From Croceibacterium mercuriale (GTDB lineage Bacteria > Pseudomonadota > Alphaproteobacteria > Sphingomonadales > Sphingomonadaceae): DNA of 64,000 bases. The position numbers and the translations under genes are program-made. The notes under the pieces were generated by a model. It made no database searches, had not been told where the DNA came from, and saw only the letters and a list, made by a program, of their open reading frames with translations. The stretch spans positions 1,929,501 through 1,993,500 of the forward strand of contig NZ_JTDN01000001.1 of NCBI RefSeq assembly GCF_000802385.1, read 5' to 3'. Shown piece by piece: positions 52,276 to 62,400 of the stretch (positions within the stretch are counted from its first letter, which is position 1; every line of letters starts with the position of its first letter).

Positions 52276-54965
52276 GCGAACGCGCCAACAGTGACGGGCG
52301 CCCTGCCCCCGAAGCCTTCCTGCGCGCCGCGGCGCAGGAAGGCCGGGGCCGCCTGAAGATCTTCCTCGGCGCGGCGCCCGGCGTGGGCAAGACGTTCGAG
52401 ATGCTGTCCGAAGGCGCCGCGCGGCAACGGGCCGGCGCCGACGTCGTGATCGGCGTGGTCGAGACGCATGGCCGGCGCGAGACGGAGGCGCTGACCCGCG
52501 GGCTGGAGATCCTGCCGCGCCGCACGATGGCGCATGAAGGGCGCACCCTGACCGAGATGGACCTGGATGCGCTGCTGGCGCGCCGGCCCGGCCTGGCCCT
52601 GGTCGACGAGCTGGCCCACACCAATGCGCCCGGCAGCCGCCATCCCAAGCGGTACGGCGATGTCGAGGAACTGCTGGCCGCCGGGATCGATGTCTATTCC
52701 ACGGTCAACATCCAGCACGTCGAGAGCCTGAACGACGTGGTCGCCTCCTTCACCCGGGTTCGCGTGCGCGAGACGGTGCCGGACAGCATCCTGGAGATGG
52801 CCGAGATCGAGGTGGTAGACATCCCACCCGACGAGCTGATCGAGCGGCTGAAGGAGGGCAAGGTCTACCTGCCGCAGGAGGCGACCCGTGCCCTGTCGCA
52901 CTTCTTCTCCAAGTCCAACCTGTCTGCCTTGCGCGAACTGGCACTGCGTCGGGCGGCGCAAGCGGTCGATGCGCAGATGCTGGACCACCTGCGGCTGCAC
53001 GCGCTGGGCGGCACCTGGGCCGGCAGCGAGCGGATCCTGGTGGCAGTCAGCGAATTGCCGGGTGCGGAGGAGCTGGTCCGCGCCGCCAAGCGCATCGCCG
53101 ATGCCGCGCATGCCAGCTGGGCCGCGATCCACGTCGAGACGCCGCGCAGCCGCACGCTGGATGCCGCGGCAGCGCGGCAGGTTGCCACGGCCCTGAACCT
53201 GGCCGCGCGGCTCGGCGCCACGGTCGCGTCGATCCCGGCGGCGAACGTGGTCGACGGGCTGACGCGCCATGCAGCCGACATCCGCGCGACCCAGATCGTG
53301 GTCGGCAAGTCGGCCCGGTCGCGCTGGTTCGAACTGCGGCACGGATCGGTGGTCGACCGGCTCGTGCGCGGCACGCCCGGCGTGGCGGTGCATGTCCTGC
53401 CGCTGGCGGAGGCATCTGCGGCGCCGCCAGCGTGGAGCCGGGCGGCGGCGCATGTGCCGGGTCGGGGATGGGGCACCCGCGCGGGCTATGCCTGGATCAC
53501 GCTGATGGTCGCCGCCGTCACCGCGGCGGGCAGCGCGCTGTTCCGCGTGCTCGATATCGGCAATGTCGGTTTGCTGTACCTGCTGCCGGTGATGGCGGCG
53601 GCCAGCCTGTTCGGCCTGCGGCCCGGGCTGTATGCCGGCATCCTGTCGAGCCTGGCCTACAATTTTTTCTTCCTGCCGCCGACCCTCACGCTGACCGTCA
53701 GCAACCCGGAAAACATCATCTCCATCTTCGTCCTGCTTGGCGTGGCCATCGTCACCAGCCAGCTGACCGCGCGGGTGCGCGCGCAGGCCGATCTTGCCGC
53801 GATCAGCGCGCGCACGAACGCGGCGCTGGCGGGTTACCTCCGGCAGCTGACCCGGCTGAGCGATCCGCTGGAGGTCGCCCGGGTCGCCTGCACCCGGCTG
53901 AGCGAGCTGCTCGGCGTGCGGGTGGTCATGCTGGAGCGGACCGGCGCCGGCTTGACGGTGCAGGGCGAGAGCGAAGCGGGCGCCTGCCTGGAGACGATGG
54001 AACTCGCCGCCGCGCAATGGGTGTGGGACACCGGCCAACCTGCCGGCCGCGGTACCGGCACGCTGACCGCATCCGACTGGCAGTTCCAGCCGCTGCAGGC
54101 GGGCGAGCGGATGCTGGCTGTGCTGGGCTTCGCGCGGGACGATGGCGGCGATCCGGTCCGGTCCGACCGCATGACGCTGCTGGGCAGCCTGCTGGAACAG
54201 ACCGCGCTGGTGCTGCAACGGCTCCGCCTCGAAAGCGAGATGCGCGACGTGGATGCCGTGCGCGAACGTGACCGGCTGCGCGTGGCGCTGCTGTCGTCGG
54301 TCAGCCACGACCTGCGCACGCCGCTCACCTCCGTCCTGGCCGCCGCGGCCGAATTGCGGCGGCGCGGCGAGGATCCGCTGGTCGCCACGATCGAGAGCGA
54401 GGCGTTGCGGCTGAACCGTTTCGTCGCCAACCTGCTCGACATGGCGCGGGTGGAGGCTGGCGCGCTGAAGTTCAACATGGAGGCGATCGACCTGAGCGAC
54501 GCGGTCACCGGCGCGGCGCACGATGCGCGGCGCGCGCTGGAAGGCCACGCCGTACGGCTGGACGTGCCGCCCAACCTGCCGCTGGTCCGTGCCGACCCGC
54601 AGCTGCTGCATCATTGCCTGCTGAACCTGCTCGACAATGCCGGGCGCTATGGCGACCCGGGCACGGAAATCGTCATCGAAGGACGGCACCTGTTCGGCCA
54701 GGTGCATCTGGCGGTGCTGGACCGCGGCCTGGGCCTGCCCGCCGGGCGCGAGGCGGAGGTGTTCGAGACCTTCCGCCGGCTCGAAGGGTCAGACCGGGCG
54801 GTCGGCGGCACCGGCCTGGGCCTCGCCATCGTCAAGGCCTTTGCGGAGGCGATGGGGCTGGCGGTGCAGGCCGGCAACCGGCAGGATTGCCGCGGCGCCG
54901 TCTTCACGCTCCTGTTCCCGCCATCGTCCATCGTGCGCGACATCGCCCCTGAAGGTGACATCTGA
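52272..54965 (+). CDS. kdpD: Sensor histidine kinase KdpD
   Basis: This 897-residue sensor starts at a TTG that overlaps the kdpC stop. The N-terminal KdpD domain has a Walker A 'FLGAAPGVGKTFEM' and 'LVDELAHTNAPGSRH'. A Usp-like domain, four clustered helices (~400-490: 'AGYAWITLMVAAVTAAGSAL' onward) and a GAF-like segment follow. The kinase core has phosphoacceptor His679 in 'SSVSHDLRTPLTS', the N box 'LLNLLDNAGRYG' and 'GTGLGLAIVKAFAEAMGL'. It senses low K+ or osmotic stress and phosphorylates KdpE. Confidence 0.95.
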   Translation: MSERANSDGRPAPEAFLRAAAQEGRGRLKIFLGAAPGVGKTFEMLSEGAARQRAGADVVIGVVETHGRRETEALTRGLEILPRRTMAHEGRTLTEMDLDALLARRPGLALVDELAHTNAPGSRHPKRYGDVEELLAAGIDVYSTVNIQHVESLNDVVASFTRVRVRETVPDSILEMAEIEVVDIPPDELIERLKEGKVYLPQEATRALSHFFSKSNLSALRELALRRAAQAVDAQMLDHLRLHALGGTWAGSERILVAVSELPGAEELVRAAKRIADAAHASWAAIHVETPRSRTLDAAAARQVATALNLAARLGATVASIPAANVVDGLTRHAADIRATQIVVGKSARSRWFELRHGSVVDRLVRGTPGVAVHVLPLAEASAAPPAWSRAAAHVPGRGWGTRAGYAWITLMVAAVTAAGSALFRVLDIGNVGLLYLLPVMAAASLFGLRPGLYAGILSSLAYNFFFLPPTLTLTVSNPENIISIFVLLGVAIVTSQLTARVRAQADLAAISARTNAALAGYLRQLTRLSDPLEVARVACTRLSELLGVRVVMLERTGAGLTVQGESEAGACLETMELAAAQWVWDTGQPAGRGTGTLTASDWQFQPLQAGERMLAVLGFARDDGGDPVRSDRMTLLGSLLEQTALVLQRLRLESEMRDVDAVRERDRLRVALLSSVSHDLRTPLTSVLAAAAELRRRGEDPLVATIESEALRLNRFVANLLDMARVEAGALKFNMEAIDLSDAVTGAAHDARRALEGHAVRLDVPPNLPLVRADPQLLHHCLLNLLDNAGRYGDPGTEIVIEGRHLFGQVHLAVLDRGLGLPAGREAEVFETFRRLEGSDRAVGGTGLGLAIVKAFAEAMGLAVQAGNRQDCRGAVFTLLFPPSSIVRDIAPEGDI

Positions 54966-55652
54966 ATGCCCGCCAAGATCCTGGTCGTCGATGACGAGAT
55001 CGCGATCCGCCGCCTGCTCCGCAACACGCTGGAGCGTGCCGGCTACATCGTGGCGGAGGCAATGAACGCGCGGGAGGCGCTGTCGCAGGCGGCGGCCACC
55101 TGTCCCGACGCGGTGCTGCTGGATCTGGGCCTGCCGGATCGCGACGGACTGGGGCTGATCCCCTTGCTGCGCAGCGGCGGCGATTGCGTGATCGTGGTCG
55201 TGTCGGCCCGGGATGCGACGGACGAGAAGGTGTCGGCGCTCGACTTGGGCGCCGACGATTACGTCACCAAGCCGTTCGACACGGAGGAACTGCTCGCCCG
55301 CCTGCGGGTGGCGCTGCGCCATCGCGGCGCCGGGGCTGCCTCATCCAAGGTCCTGACCACGGGCGATCTTGTCATCGATCGTGACCGGCGCGTGGTCTGC
55401 CGTGGCGGACAGGAGGTGCACCTCACCCGCAAGGAGCATGATGTGTTGGCGGTGCTGGCACGCCATGTCGGGCGGGTGGTCACGCATGACCGGATCATCG
55501 CGGCCGCCTGGGGCGTGGGCGATGATCCGCGCATCGAGTACCTGCGGATCGTCATCCGCAATCTGCGCCAGAAGCTGGAGGCACCCGGCCCAGTCGGCAG
55601 CGTCATCTCCAACGAACTCGGCATCGGTTACCGCCTGCGCGGCGAGGGCTGA
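54966..55652 (+). CDS. kdpE: Response regulator KdpE
   Basis: This 228-residue OmpR-type regulator has a receiver domain with acidic pocket 'VVDDE', phosphoacceptor Asp53 in 'LLDLGLPDRDG' and Lys in 'DDYVTKPFDTEEL'. The winged-helix DNA-binding domain shows 'VHLTRKEHDVLAVLARHVGR' and 'RIEYLRIVIRNLRQKLE'. It is the last gene of the kdp operon, directly abutting kdpD. It is expected to activate the kdp promoter upstream of the TorF or kdpF genes. Confidence 0.95.
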   Translation: MPAKILVVDDEIAIRRLLRNTLERAGYIVAEAMNAREALSQAAATCPDAVLLDLGLPDRDGLGLIPLLRSGGDCVIVVVSARDATDEKVSALDLGADDYVTKPFDTEELLARLRVALRHRGAGAASSKVLTTGDLVIDRDRRVVCRGGQEVHLTRKEHDVLAVLARHVGRVVTHDRIIAAAWGVGDDPRIEYLRIVIRNLRQKLEAPGPVGSVISNELGIGYRLRGEG

Positions 55653-55699
55653 CAGCGCCCTGCCCGTTGCCCGGGCCGGACGGGAGCCCGGCGATGATG

Positions 55700-55726
55700 G
55701 CCAGCGCAACGGGAAGCTGCGCTGGC
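55700..55726. terminator. Hairpin between convergent kdpE and GH105-DUF4861 genes
   Basis: GCCAGCGCA (55700-55708) and TGCGCTGGC (55718-55726) form a perfect 9-bp stem with a 9-base loop in the 99-base convergent gap. It could terminate both transcripts; a distinct T run is absent. Confidence 0.5.
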
Positions 55727-55751
55727 TGGAGCTGCACGGGGGCCGATCCGG

Positions 55752-58049
55752 TCACCGCGCGGCGGAGATGTCGGCCGGCTCGGCCATCACCATCTGTGTC
55801 CACCCTGCAGCGTCGTGCACCTGATGACCCTTGCTCCAGGCCGAGCCCAGATAATAGACAAACGGCTGCCCGGGCTGGACCCGCACGATCACCAGGTAAT
55901 TGTCGGCATCCTGCCGCACGTCGACGATCATGCCCGGATCGACCATCAGCGCCACGCCCATCGCGCCGCGATCCGGGTCTTCCGGCGTCCACATGCTGAA
56001 CCGTCCCGCCTGCCGGTCGGCGGTGTAGGTGCCGGCGCCAGGCGTGGTCGTCGGCCGTTTCTGGATCCCGATACCGACCAGCAGTTCCCCCGGCTTGTCG
56101 GAGGTGAGGGTGGAGGTGATCCGAGTGAAGTTGGTGCCCACCGGCAAGGTGAACCGCCGCGTCTCAGATACGGAGCGGCCGACGCCGACCGGCCAGGCCG
56201 CATAATCCACTTCGAAATCGGCCACGTCCGGCCCGTTGGTCAGGATGCGGTAAGCCGACCAGTTGCGGGAGGTCCACAGCTTGTTGTCCTGCCAGATTCC
56301 CAGTGCACCGGCTCCGCGAGACTGGCCGACATTGTAGAAGTCGATCCCTTCGCCGAGGTAGTCGTGCTGCTTGCCCGACTGCAGCTGCCGCTCCATGAAC
56401 GGATAGGGCACGTCCTTGCCCCAGGCATCGATGCCGGAGCCCGAGGGCGGCTCCTCCATCTCCAGCGCCGGGCCATAGATCCGGTGAGCGACACGGTCGT
56501 TTTCCCACAGCAGATCGTCGAACCGATAGGGTGCATGGGCAACACTGGCGCGCGGGCCCTGCTCGGCCGCGGGCGGCGGCGTCAGGCGCTGGGTCAGGCG
56601 CGGCGGCACGATCCCGTCGGCACGCGGCGGGGGTGGCGGCGCGTCGCTCAGGGCCACGCCATCGACCAGCGGATCAAACCCGAGATCGATCATCGCCTGC
56701 CGTTCTGCCTGCGCCCGTGTCCAGTGGGCCAGCTCTTCCGCCGAACCATTCGCCGGGCGCGGTCGCGCCGCGATCGGCAGGCGGATCACTTCGGGCGGAG
56801 GATCGCGGGTCAGTTCCGGCTCCGGCAGCGAGCGGACGGCTTCGCCCAGATGCATCACTTCGATCCCCGCCAGCAGCAGCCCTCCGGTGCCATACAGGGC
56901 ATGATCGCTCGCTCGCGAGGGTTCTGGCTGGTCCCCCGCCCGCTGCGCAAAGCCGAGCAGGCCATTGGGCTGGACGAGGTTGGCCAGGCCGGCCCATCCG
57001 CGCAGCACCCGTGATTCGTAGGTCGCGCGATCCAGGATGCCGTGGTTGATGCCCCAGGCCATCGCATAGATGTAGAAGGCTGAACCCGTCGTCTCCGGAC
57101 CCGGCGGGTCTTCCGGATCGAGCAGGCTGGTGGTCCAGAGCCCGTCTTCCTCCCGCTGCAACCTGGCGATGCTGTCCATCATGGTCCGGAACACCGTGAT
57201 GTAGCGGTCACGGCTGGCGAAGTTCGCCGGCATCACCTCCAGCGTCCGCGCCAGACCGGCAACCACCCAGCCATTGCCGCGCCCCCAGAACACCGGGCGA
57301 TCATTGCGCGTCGTCCGGGTGACGAAGCGCTCGTCCCGGAAGAACAGGCTATGTTCTTCCGACCACAGGCGGTCGTACAGGCGCCAGTACTGCGTATCCA
57401 TGGCCTGCAGGTAGGAGTGGTCGTGCATCTGCTGTGCCATGCGGGCGAATACCGGCGGCGCCATGAACAACGCGTCGCACCACCACCACACCAGCTTGTC
57501 GGGTTCAGGCTCCATCTGCAGGTAGGGCAGGTTGTAATCCAGCCGTTGGCGCAGCGGCGCGATCTCACCCGTGGCTCCGCTTCGGGCATACAGTTCTTGA
57601 TAGACATCGCCGATCGCGATGTTGTCCGCATCCAGCATGTTGCGCGGCGACCAGGCACCCAGCAGCCCGAAATTGTAGTGTTCCGCAACGTTGCGCAGAT
57701 ACTCGCGCGCACCGATGCTATCGTCCTCCCGCGCCAGGCGGGCCAGACCGATGAGGTAGGTGGCGGAGATCCAGTTCGGGTTGATCCCGCCCCACCGGCC
57801 TGAACCGACACGGGTCGGATGGGCTTTCAGCTGCGCCATCTGCGCTGCAGCCGAATGGTTCAGCACTGCGAGCACCTGCTCGCGATCCGGAACAAGTGCG
57901 GGGTCGAAGCGCAGGCCCTCCGGCGGCAAGGGCGGGACAACCTGCTCGACGATCGGCGGCTGGGTCTGGGCGATTGCGGGTGCGGACAGGTGGGCAAAGG
58001 CCAGGACCGAAGCGGCGGCCAAGGCGTATGCTCTAGCAGTGAAGCGCAT
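55752..58049 (-). CDS. GH105 hydrolase fused to a DUF4861 domain
   Basis: This 765-residue secreted protein has a signal peptide ending SAPAIAQ. Residues ~40-455 are a GH105 barrel: 'WISATYLIGLARLAREDDSI', 'LVWWWCDALFMAPPVFARM', 'VFWGRGNGWVVAGLARTLEV' and 'GSAFYIYAMAWGINHGILDR'. A tail follows with 'DLGFDPLVDGVALSDAPP' and a Pro-rich linker. Residues ~525-765 are a DUF4861 domain ('RIYGPALEMEEPPSGSGIDA', 'HDYLGEGIDFYNVGQSRGAG', 'PFVYYLGSAWSKGHQVHDA'). DUF4861 is a beta-sandwich domain found beside pectin-degrading genes; its activity is unproven. It is 23 bases downstream of the oligogalacturonate lyase, so unsaturated products of that lyase are the likely substrate. Confidence 0.85.
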   Translation of the reverse strand: MRFTARAYALAAASVLAFAHLSAPAIAQTQPPIVEQVVPPLPPEGLRFDPALVPDREQVLAVLNHSAAAQMAQLKAHPTRVGSGRWGGINPNWISATYLIGLARLAREDDSIGAREYLRNVAEHYNFGLLGAWSPRNMLDADNIAIGDVYQELYARSGATGEIAPLRQRLDYNLPYLQMEPEPDKLVWWWCDALFMAPPVFARMAQQMHDHSYLQAMDTQYWRLYDRLWSEEHSLFFRDERFVTRTTRNDRPVFWGRGNGWVVAGLARTLEVMPANFASRDRYITVFRTMMDSIARLQREEDGLWTTSLLDPEDPPGPETTGSAFYIYAMAWGINHGILDRATYESRVLRGWAGLANLVQPNGLLGFAQRAGDQPEPSRASDHALYGTGGLLLAGIEVMHLGEAVRSLPEPELTRDPPPEVIRLPIAARPRPANGSAEELAHWTRAQAERQAMIDLGFDPLVDGVALSDAPPPPPRADGIVPPRLTQRLTPPPAAEQGPRASVAHAPYRFDDLLWENDRVAHRIYGPALEMEEPPSGSGIDAWGKDVPYPFMERQLQSGKQHDYLGEGIDFYNVGQSRGAGALGIWQDNKLWTSRNWSAYRILTNGPDVADFEVDYAAWPVGVGRSVSETRRFTLPVGTNFTRITSTLTSDKPGELLVGIGIQKRPTTTPGAGTYTADRQAGRFSMWTPEDPDRGAMGVALMVDPGMIVDVRQDADNYLVIVRVQPGQPFVYYLGSAWSKGHQVHDAAGWTQMVMAEPADISAAR

Positions 58050-58072
58050 TGTGGCGGTTCCTTGAACGATGA

Positions 58073-59341
58073 TCAGCGCGACGGTGCTGGCGGGGTGCCT
58101 TCCGGCGGCAGCATTTCGGCGGGGACAGGCAGCACCATGAGATCGAGCTTCTCGCCCTGTGACAGCATGCCGGACTGGACGAGGATACGCTTCCCGTCGG
58201 GGCTGAAATTGCCGTGCAGATGGTCCGGGCGCATGACATGGCCCGTCGTCAGCAGGCGGCGGCCGCCTGTTGCTCGATCGATCAGCCAGAGATTGCCGTC
58301 GAAATCGTCCGACAGCGCCAGCCGGCCGTCGGGGGTGCCGTTCCCGTGCCAGTAGCTGCGGCCGGCTTCCCACCGGGTCTGGCCCAGGTTCTCAATTGTG
58401 CCGTCGCGCAGCGATGCGACCATCAGTCCGGACGGGTACTGACGCAGCGGCGCATTGTGGCCCATCACGTTGAACATGACGTGATCGGCATCCAAGAAGA
58501 CTTCGTGCGTCACCCAGTCGGTCTTCTGCTCGGGATAGAGCGGGCGGTTTCCGGTACCGTCCCGGTTGACGATCCACATCCGCTGGGGCGCATCGCCGCC
58601 GGTTTCCCAGCAATACAGGATTTCCCCCGGCACCCACGGGTTGGCCTGCACGTGGCCCATGCGGAATTCACTGTCGATCACCCTGGTCCAGGCACCGGTC
58701 CGCAGGTCCAGCGAACGTACCCCGCCGGGCACCTGCGGCACCGGCTGTCCCGGCGGCCGAGGGGGCGGGTCTGACAGGTTCACGCCGAAATAGGCAGTCT
58801 GCTCGTCCGCATCGAGGGTCCAGCCGCCGGAGTCGCGGTAATCCTCGGGCAAGGTCGCGACCAGCCGCTCATGATCGCCGGGGCTTGTGCCGTTCGTGGT
58901 CGCCATGCCGAACACCGCGTCCAGATCGACCGCATACATGCGCCAGCGGCGGTCACCCTGATCCTGTCGCAGGTAGAACAGCTCGTTCGTCAGTCGCGCG
59001 ACATTGAGCGATCCGGTCATCACCCCCGGCCCGTCAGTCAGCTGGGTGATTGTGCCGGTCCGCTCGTTGACGGCAAAGGCTTGCGAGTTGCCGTCAGCCG
59101 AGCGGGCGGAGGACCGGAAGACGATATGCTCCCCATCATGGGCCCATTGCGGATGCGTCTGGTAAAGCTTGGCGTCGCCTTGTGCCCCGTCCGTCAGCAA
59201 CTGCAACTGTGCCCCTGTCACGGAATCCGCAATGGTCCGGGTTTCCGACGGAAAGCGCTTTCCGACATCGTTCGCCAATACAGGCGATGCCAGCAGCACC
59301 GCGGTAAGCACAAGGGCACATTTCGCCCGCAAGATCCTCAT
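58073..59341 (-). CDS. Oligogalacturonate lyase (PL22), exported
   Basis: This 422-residue protein has a signal peptide (KCALVLTAVLLASPVLAND). It is a seven-bladed propeller with family features 'THPQWAHDGEHIVFRS', 'TQLTDGPGVMTGSLNVARLT', 'QKTDWVTHEVFLDADHVMFN' and 'MRPDHLHGNFSPDGKRILVQ', where the His and Gln-rich loops supply the metal and catalytic site in PL22. It cleaves small oligogalacturonides to 5-keto-4-deoxyuronate-type products. The ATG at 59341 is six bases from GGGGAGG, whereas the ATG at 59347 touches it, so 59341 is used. An export signal is notable because classical Ogl enzymes of enterobacteria are cytoplasmic. Confidence 0.85.
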   Translation of the reverse strand: MRILRAKCALVLTAVLLASPVLANDVGKRFPSETRTIADSVTGAQLQLLTDGAQGDAKLYQTHPQWAHDGEHIVFRSSARSADGNSQAFAVNERTGTITQLTDGPGVMTGSLNVARLTNELFYLRQDQGDRRWRMYAVDLDAVFGMATTNGTSPGDHERLVATLPEDYRDSGGWTLDADEQTAYFGVNLSDPPPRPPGQPVPQVPGGVRSLDLRTGAWTRVIDSEFRMGHVQANPWVPGEILYCWETGGDAPQRMWIVNRDGTGNRPLYPEQKTDWVTHEVFLDADHVMFNVMGHNAPLRQYPSGLMVASLRDGTIENLGQTRWEAGRSYWHGNGTPDGRLALSDDFDGNLWLIDRATGGRRLLTTGHVMRPDHLHGNFSPDGKRILVQSGMLSQGEKLDLMVLPVPAEMLPPEGTPPAPSR

Positions 59342-59447
59342 GTTCATCCTCCCCGGCCTGTCACCCCGGTTGACCCGGCGTCGACGTTGGTTCTGCACGT
59401 TTGCCGCGTCACGTCAGCCAAGCGGCCGGCATTTGCAACCAGCGCGT

Positions 59448-62400
59448 TCAGGGCATCAGATTGAAGGACAGCCTGCCTGCGTAGCTGCCCTGCGCCAGAG
59501 CCGGCTGGCCCGCCGGGCCCGTCTGTTCGGCTGGCTGAAACTTGGCACCCATTGCGGGTATCGCATGAAGGAACCCGAGCGCTCCGGACGGAAATGCGGC
59601 GCTGGTGGACGGCAGGTCCGATGGCCGCGCCCCCAGTTGCAGGAAAGGCGTGCGCCCGTCATTGCGGATCAGCAACGCACCGTTCCCGCCAGCAAGCCGC
59701 AGCCAGCGCGGATCGGCGAAGTAGCCGGCCATATCGGCGGAGGGCACACCCTGCTCCCCGGGCGCGGCGATCCTGTGGACGCCCAGCTGCGGGCCGCGCA
59801 GGCGGTTCTGCCAGACGGGCCACGGACCACGGGCCAACGCAGTGGCAACGGTCTGCGCGCCGGCGGCATTGCCGAACCCGACGCCGTGAAACAGCATCGG
59901 GCCGTCCAGCGTATAGCGGTAGTCGAGCGTCAGCGTGCCATCGCCGGCGAGCGTCCAGCGTGCCCGCTCCAGCCCGCCCGCGCCCGGCGCCTCCAGCCAC
60001 GCGACCGGCTCGCCTGTGGCAGCATCGATGTCGGTGCCTGTCTGCACGGCCACCGGCGCAGCTGCACTCTGCGGAAACCGCTCCGCCTGATAGGCGAGAC
60101 GGACGGAGCGGACCTGCGGCACGCCGCGGGAGCCGGTCAGGTCGATCAGGCGGATTGCGGCGACATGCTGCGCGGGAAACGGGTACAGCTTGCCGTCCCG
60201 CGCGATCCGCGCGCCCTGCGACACCGTGCGCCAGTTTGTGCTGTCAGGCGAGATCTGGAGCGTAAAGCCGCCCCAGCCATCATCCTCGCCCAGCCCCAGA
60301 TCGACCTCCGCCATGTTCGCCGGAGCCGGTGCGGCGGGGCGGTAGAGGCCGCCGCCAAGCGCCTCCAGTACCCGCCAGTCCGGCTCTTCCTTCGTCGCAG
60401 GGCGGGCGAAAATCAGCCGCGGCCCGTCGGCCAATGTCGCATCCTGGCCTGTGCCGAATGCCGTCAGCAGGCCGGTCGCCGCATCGAACCGGGCCACCGC
60501 CTGCCCGGCGGAGAGGCGCACTTCCCCACCTTCACGCACCACCTGCGGCTCGCCTGTCGCAGCGACCTGCAAGGCAGGTACGACTTCGGCATGCGCCGTC
60601 GGCCAGACCCATCGGGCAATTTCGCCGTCCGCCTTGCGCGCCACCAGCTCCAGCGCATCGGCTCCGCGCCATTCCCGCGGCAGCGGCAAGCGCAGCGCGC
60701 CTTCCCCATGCGGAGCGATCGACGGGCCCGTCAGCGACCCTTGCGCCAGCACCGTCGGCGCACTGTCCGCCGCCTGCGGCCCGGCAAAGCGCAGCCAGCG
60801 CCAGTCGAACGTCACCGCATCGAGCGAGGTGAAGTCATGGCGGTTGGCGAGCGTCAGCCGCCCGTCGAACCCCGCCGTCAGCTCCGGCGTGGCGACCTGC
60901 ACGGGGGACCAGACCTGCCTGATCGTATGATAACTCGGCTCGGGCTCGTGCCGGGGACCGACCAGCCCGTCCGGCCCCATGCTGGCGGCCACTTCGATCC
61001 GGCCGTCCTGATCGGTGCGGGCAATGCCCTCATCCGCCAGGTTCCACAGGAAGCCACCGGCACCGAAGGGCGACGCCAGCATCGCGTTCCAGTAATCGTC
61101 GAGGCCGGCGCCGTGCCCGCCATCGTACAGGCCGTGGAGGAACTCGGTCGGAAGTACCAGGTGCTTGCCCGCCAGATGCGCCTCGAGCTCGTCATAGCGC
61201 GGGTAATGGTCGGTCTGCAGACCGTCATACAGCTCCCACGGATGCACCACGGGGCGACGCTGCGGATCGTACAACGCGAAGTCGGCATCCAGTTCACGGT
61301 TCCAGCCGCCTTCGTTGCCGTTGGCCCAGAACAGGATGCTGGGATGGTTCACGTCACGCTGCACCAGCTCGCGCACCAGTTCGCGCCCGACCTCGGTGCC
61401 GTGCGCCTTCTGCCATCCGCTCAGCTCGTCCATGACATACAGGCCGAGCTCGTCGGCCGCTTCGAGGAAGGCCTCTTCCGGCGCGTAATGCGACATGCGT
61501 ACCGCGTTCATGTTCAGGTCGCGCAGCATGCGCGCATCCGCATAGGCATCGGCACGGCTAAGCGCGCGGCCGGTATCGGCCCGGAAGCTGTGGCGATTGA
61601 CGCCCTTGAGCATCACCCGCTGCCCGTTCACGTAGAGCCCGTCGCCCGCCCGGACCTCGAACGTCCGGAAGCCGAACCGCCGGCGGACATGGTGCACCCG
61701 TTCTTCTCCACGCCAGAGCGTGACATCCACATCGTGCAGATGCGGCGTCTCCGCCGACCAGAGCAGCGGCCGGTCGAACTGCCCGGTCAGTCGCGCCTGC
61801 GGGGCCCCGCCGGCCGGCAGGTCGACCCGCATCTCAGCACCCACCGGCGCGCCGGACGCGTCGATCACCTGCGCGGTGAGGCGGGTGACCGTGCGCGGCG
61901 CACCCAGGGTGACATCTGCAAGGAAGGCACCGTTCGCCTCGGCAGCGATGGCCACGTGCGCGATCGCCTCGACCGGCGTGGCCTCCAGCCAAGCAGGCCG
62001 GTAGATGCCGCCGAACACCCAGTAATCGCCCCACCGCTCCGCCACGTCCGTCGCCGGCGCGGCCGAGGCCTCGTCCACCCGCACCTCGATCATGTTCGTG
62101 GCACCCGGCGTGAGCAGGGCCGTCACGTCATGGCTGAACCGGTTGAAGCCGCCCTGGTGCACCGGACCGGCGGGCTTGCCGTTCACCAGCACCAGCGCAT
62201 CGGTCATCACGCCATCGAACACGATGCGGACGGTCCTGCCGGCCCAGTCCGCCGGCACGTCGATGGAACGGCGATAGACGGCACTGTCCTCCGCGCGAGG
62301 GCCGCGGACATAGCCGTACTGATAGCTGCCGAATCCCTGCTGCTGCCAGTTGGAGGGCACCGGAATGGTCGCCTGCTCGCCCGCCCGCATGCCGCCGTCG

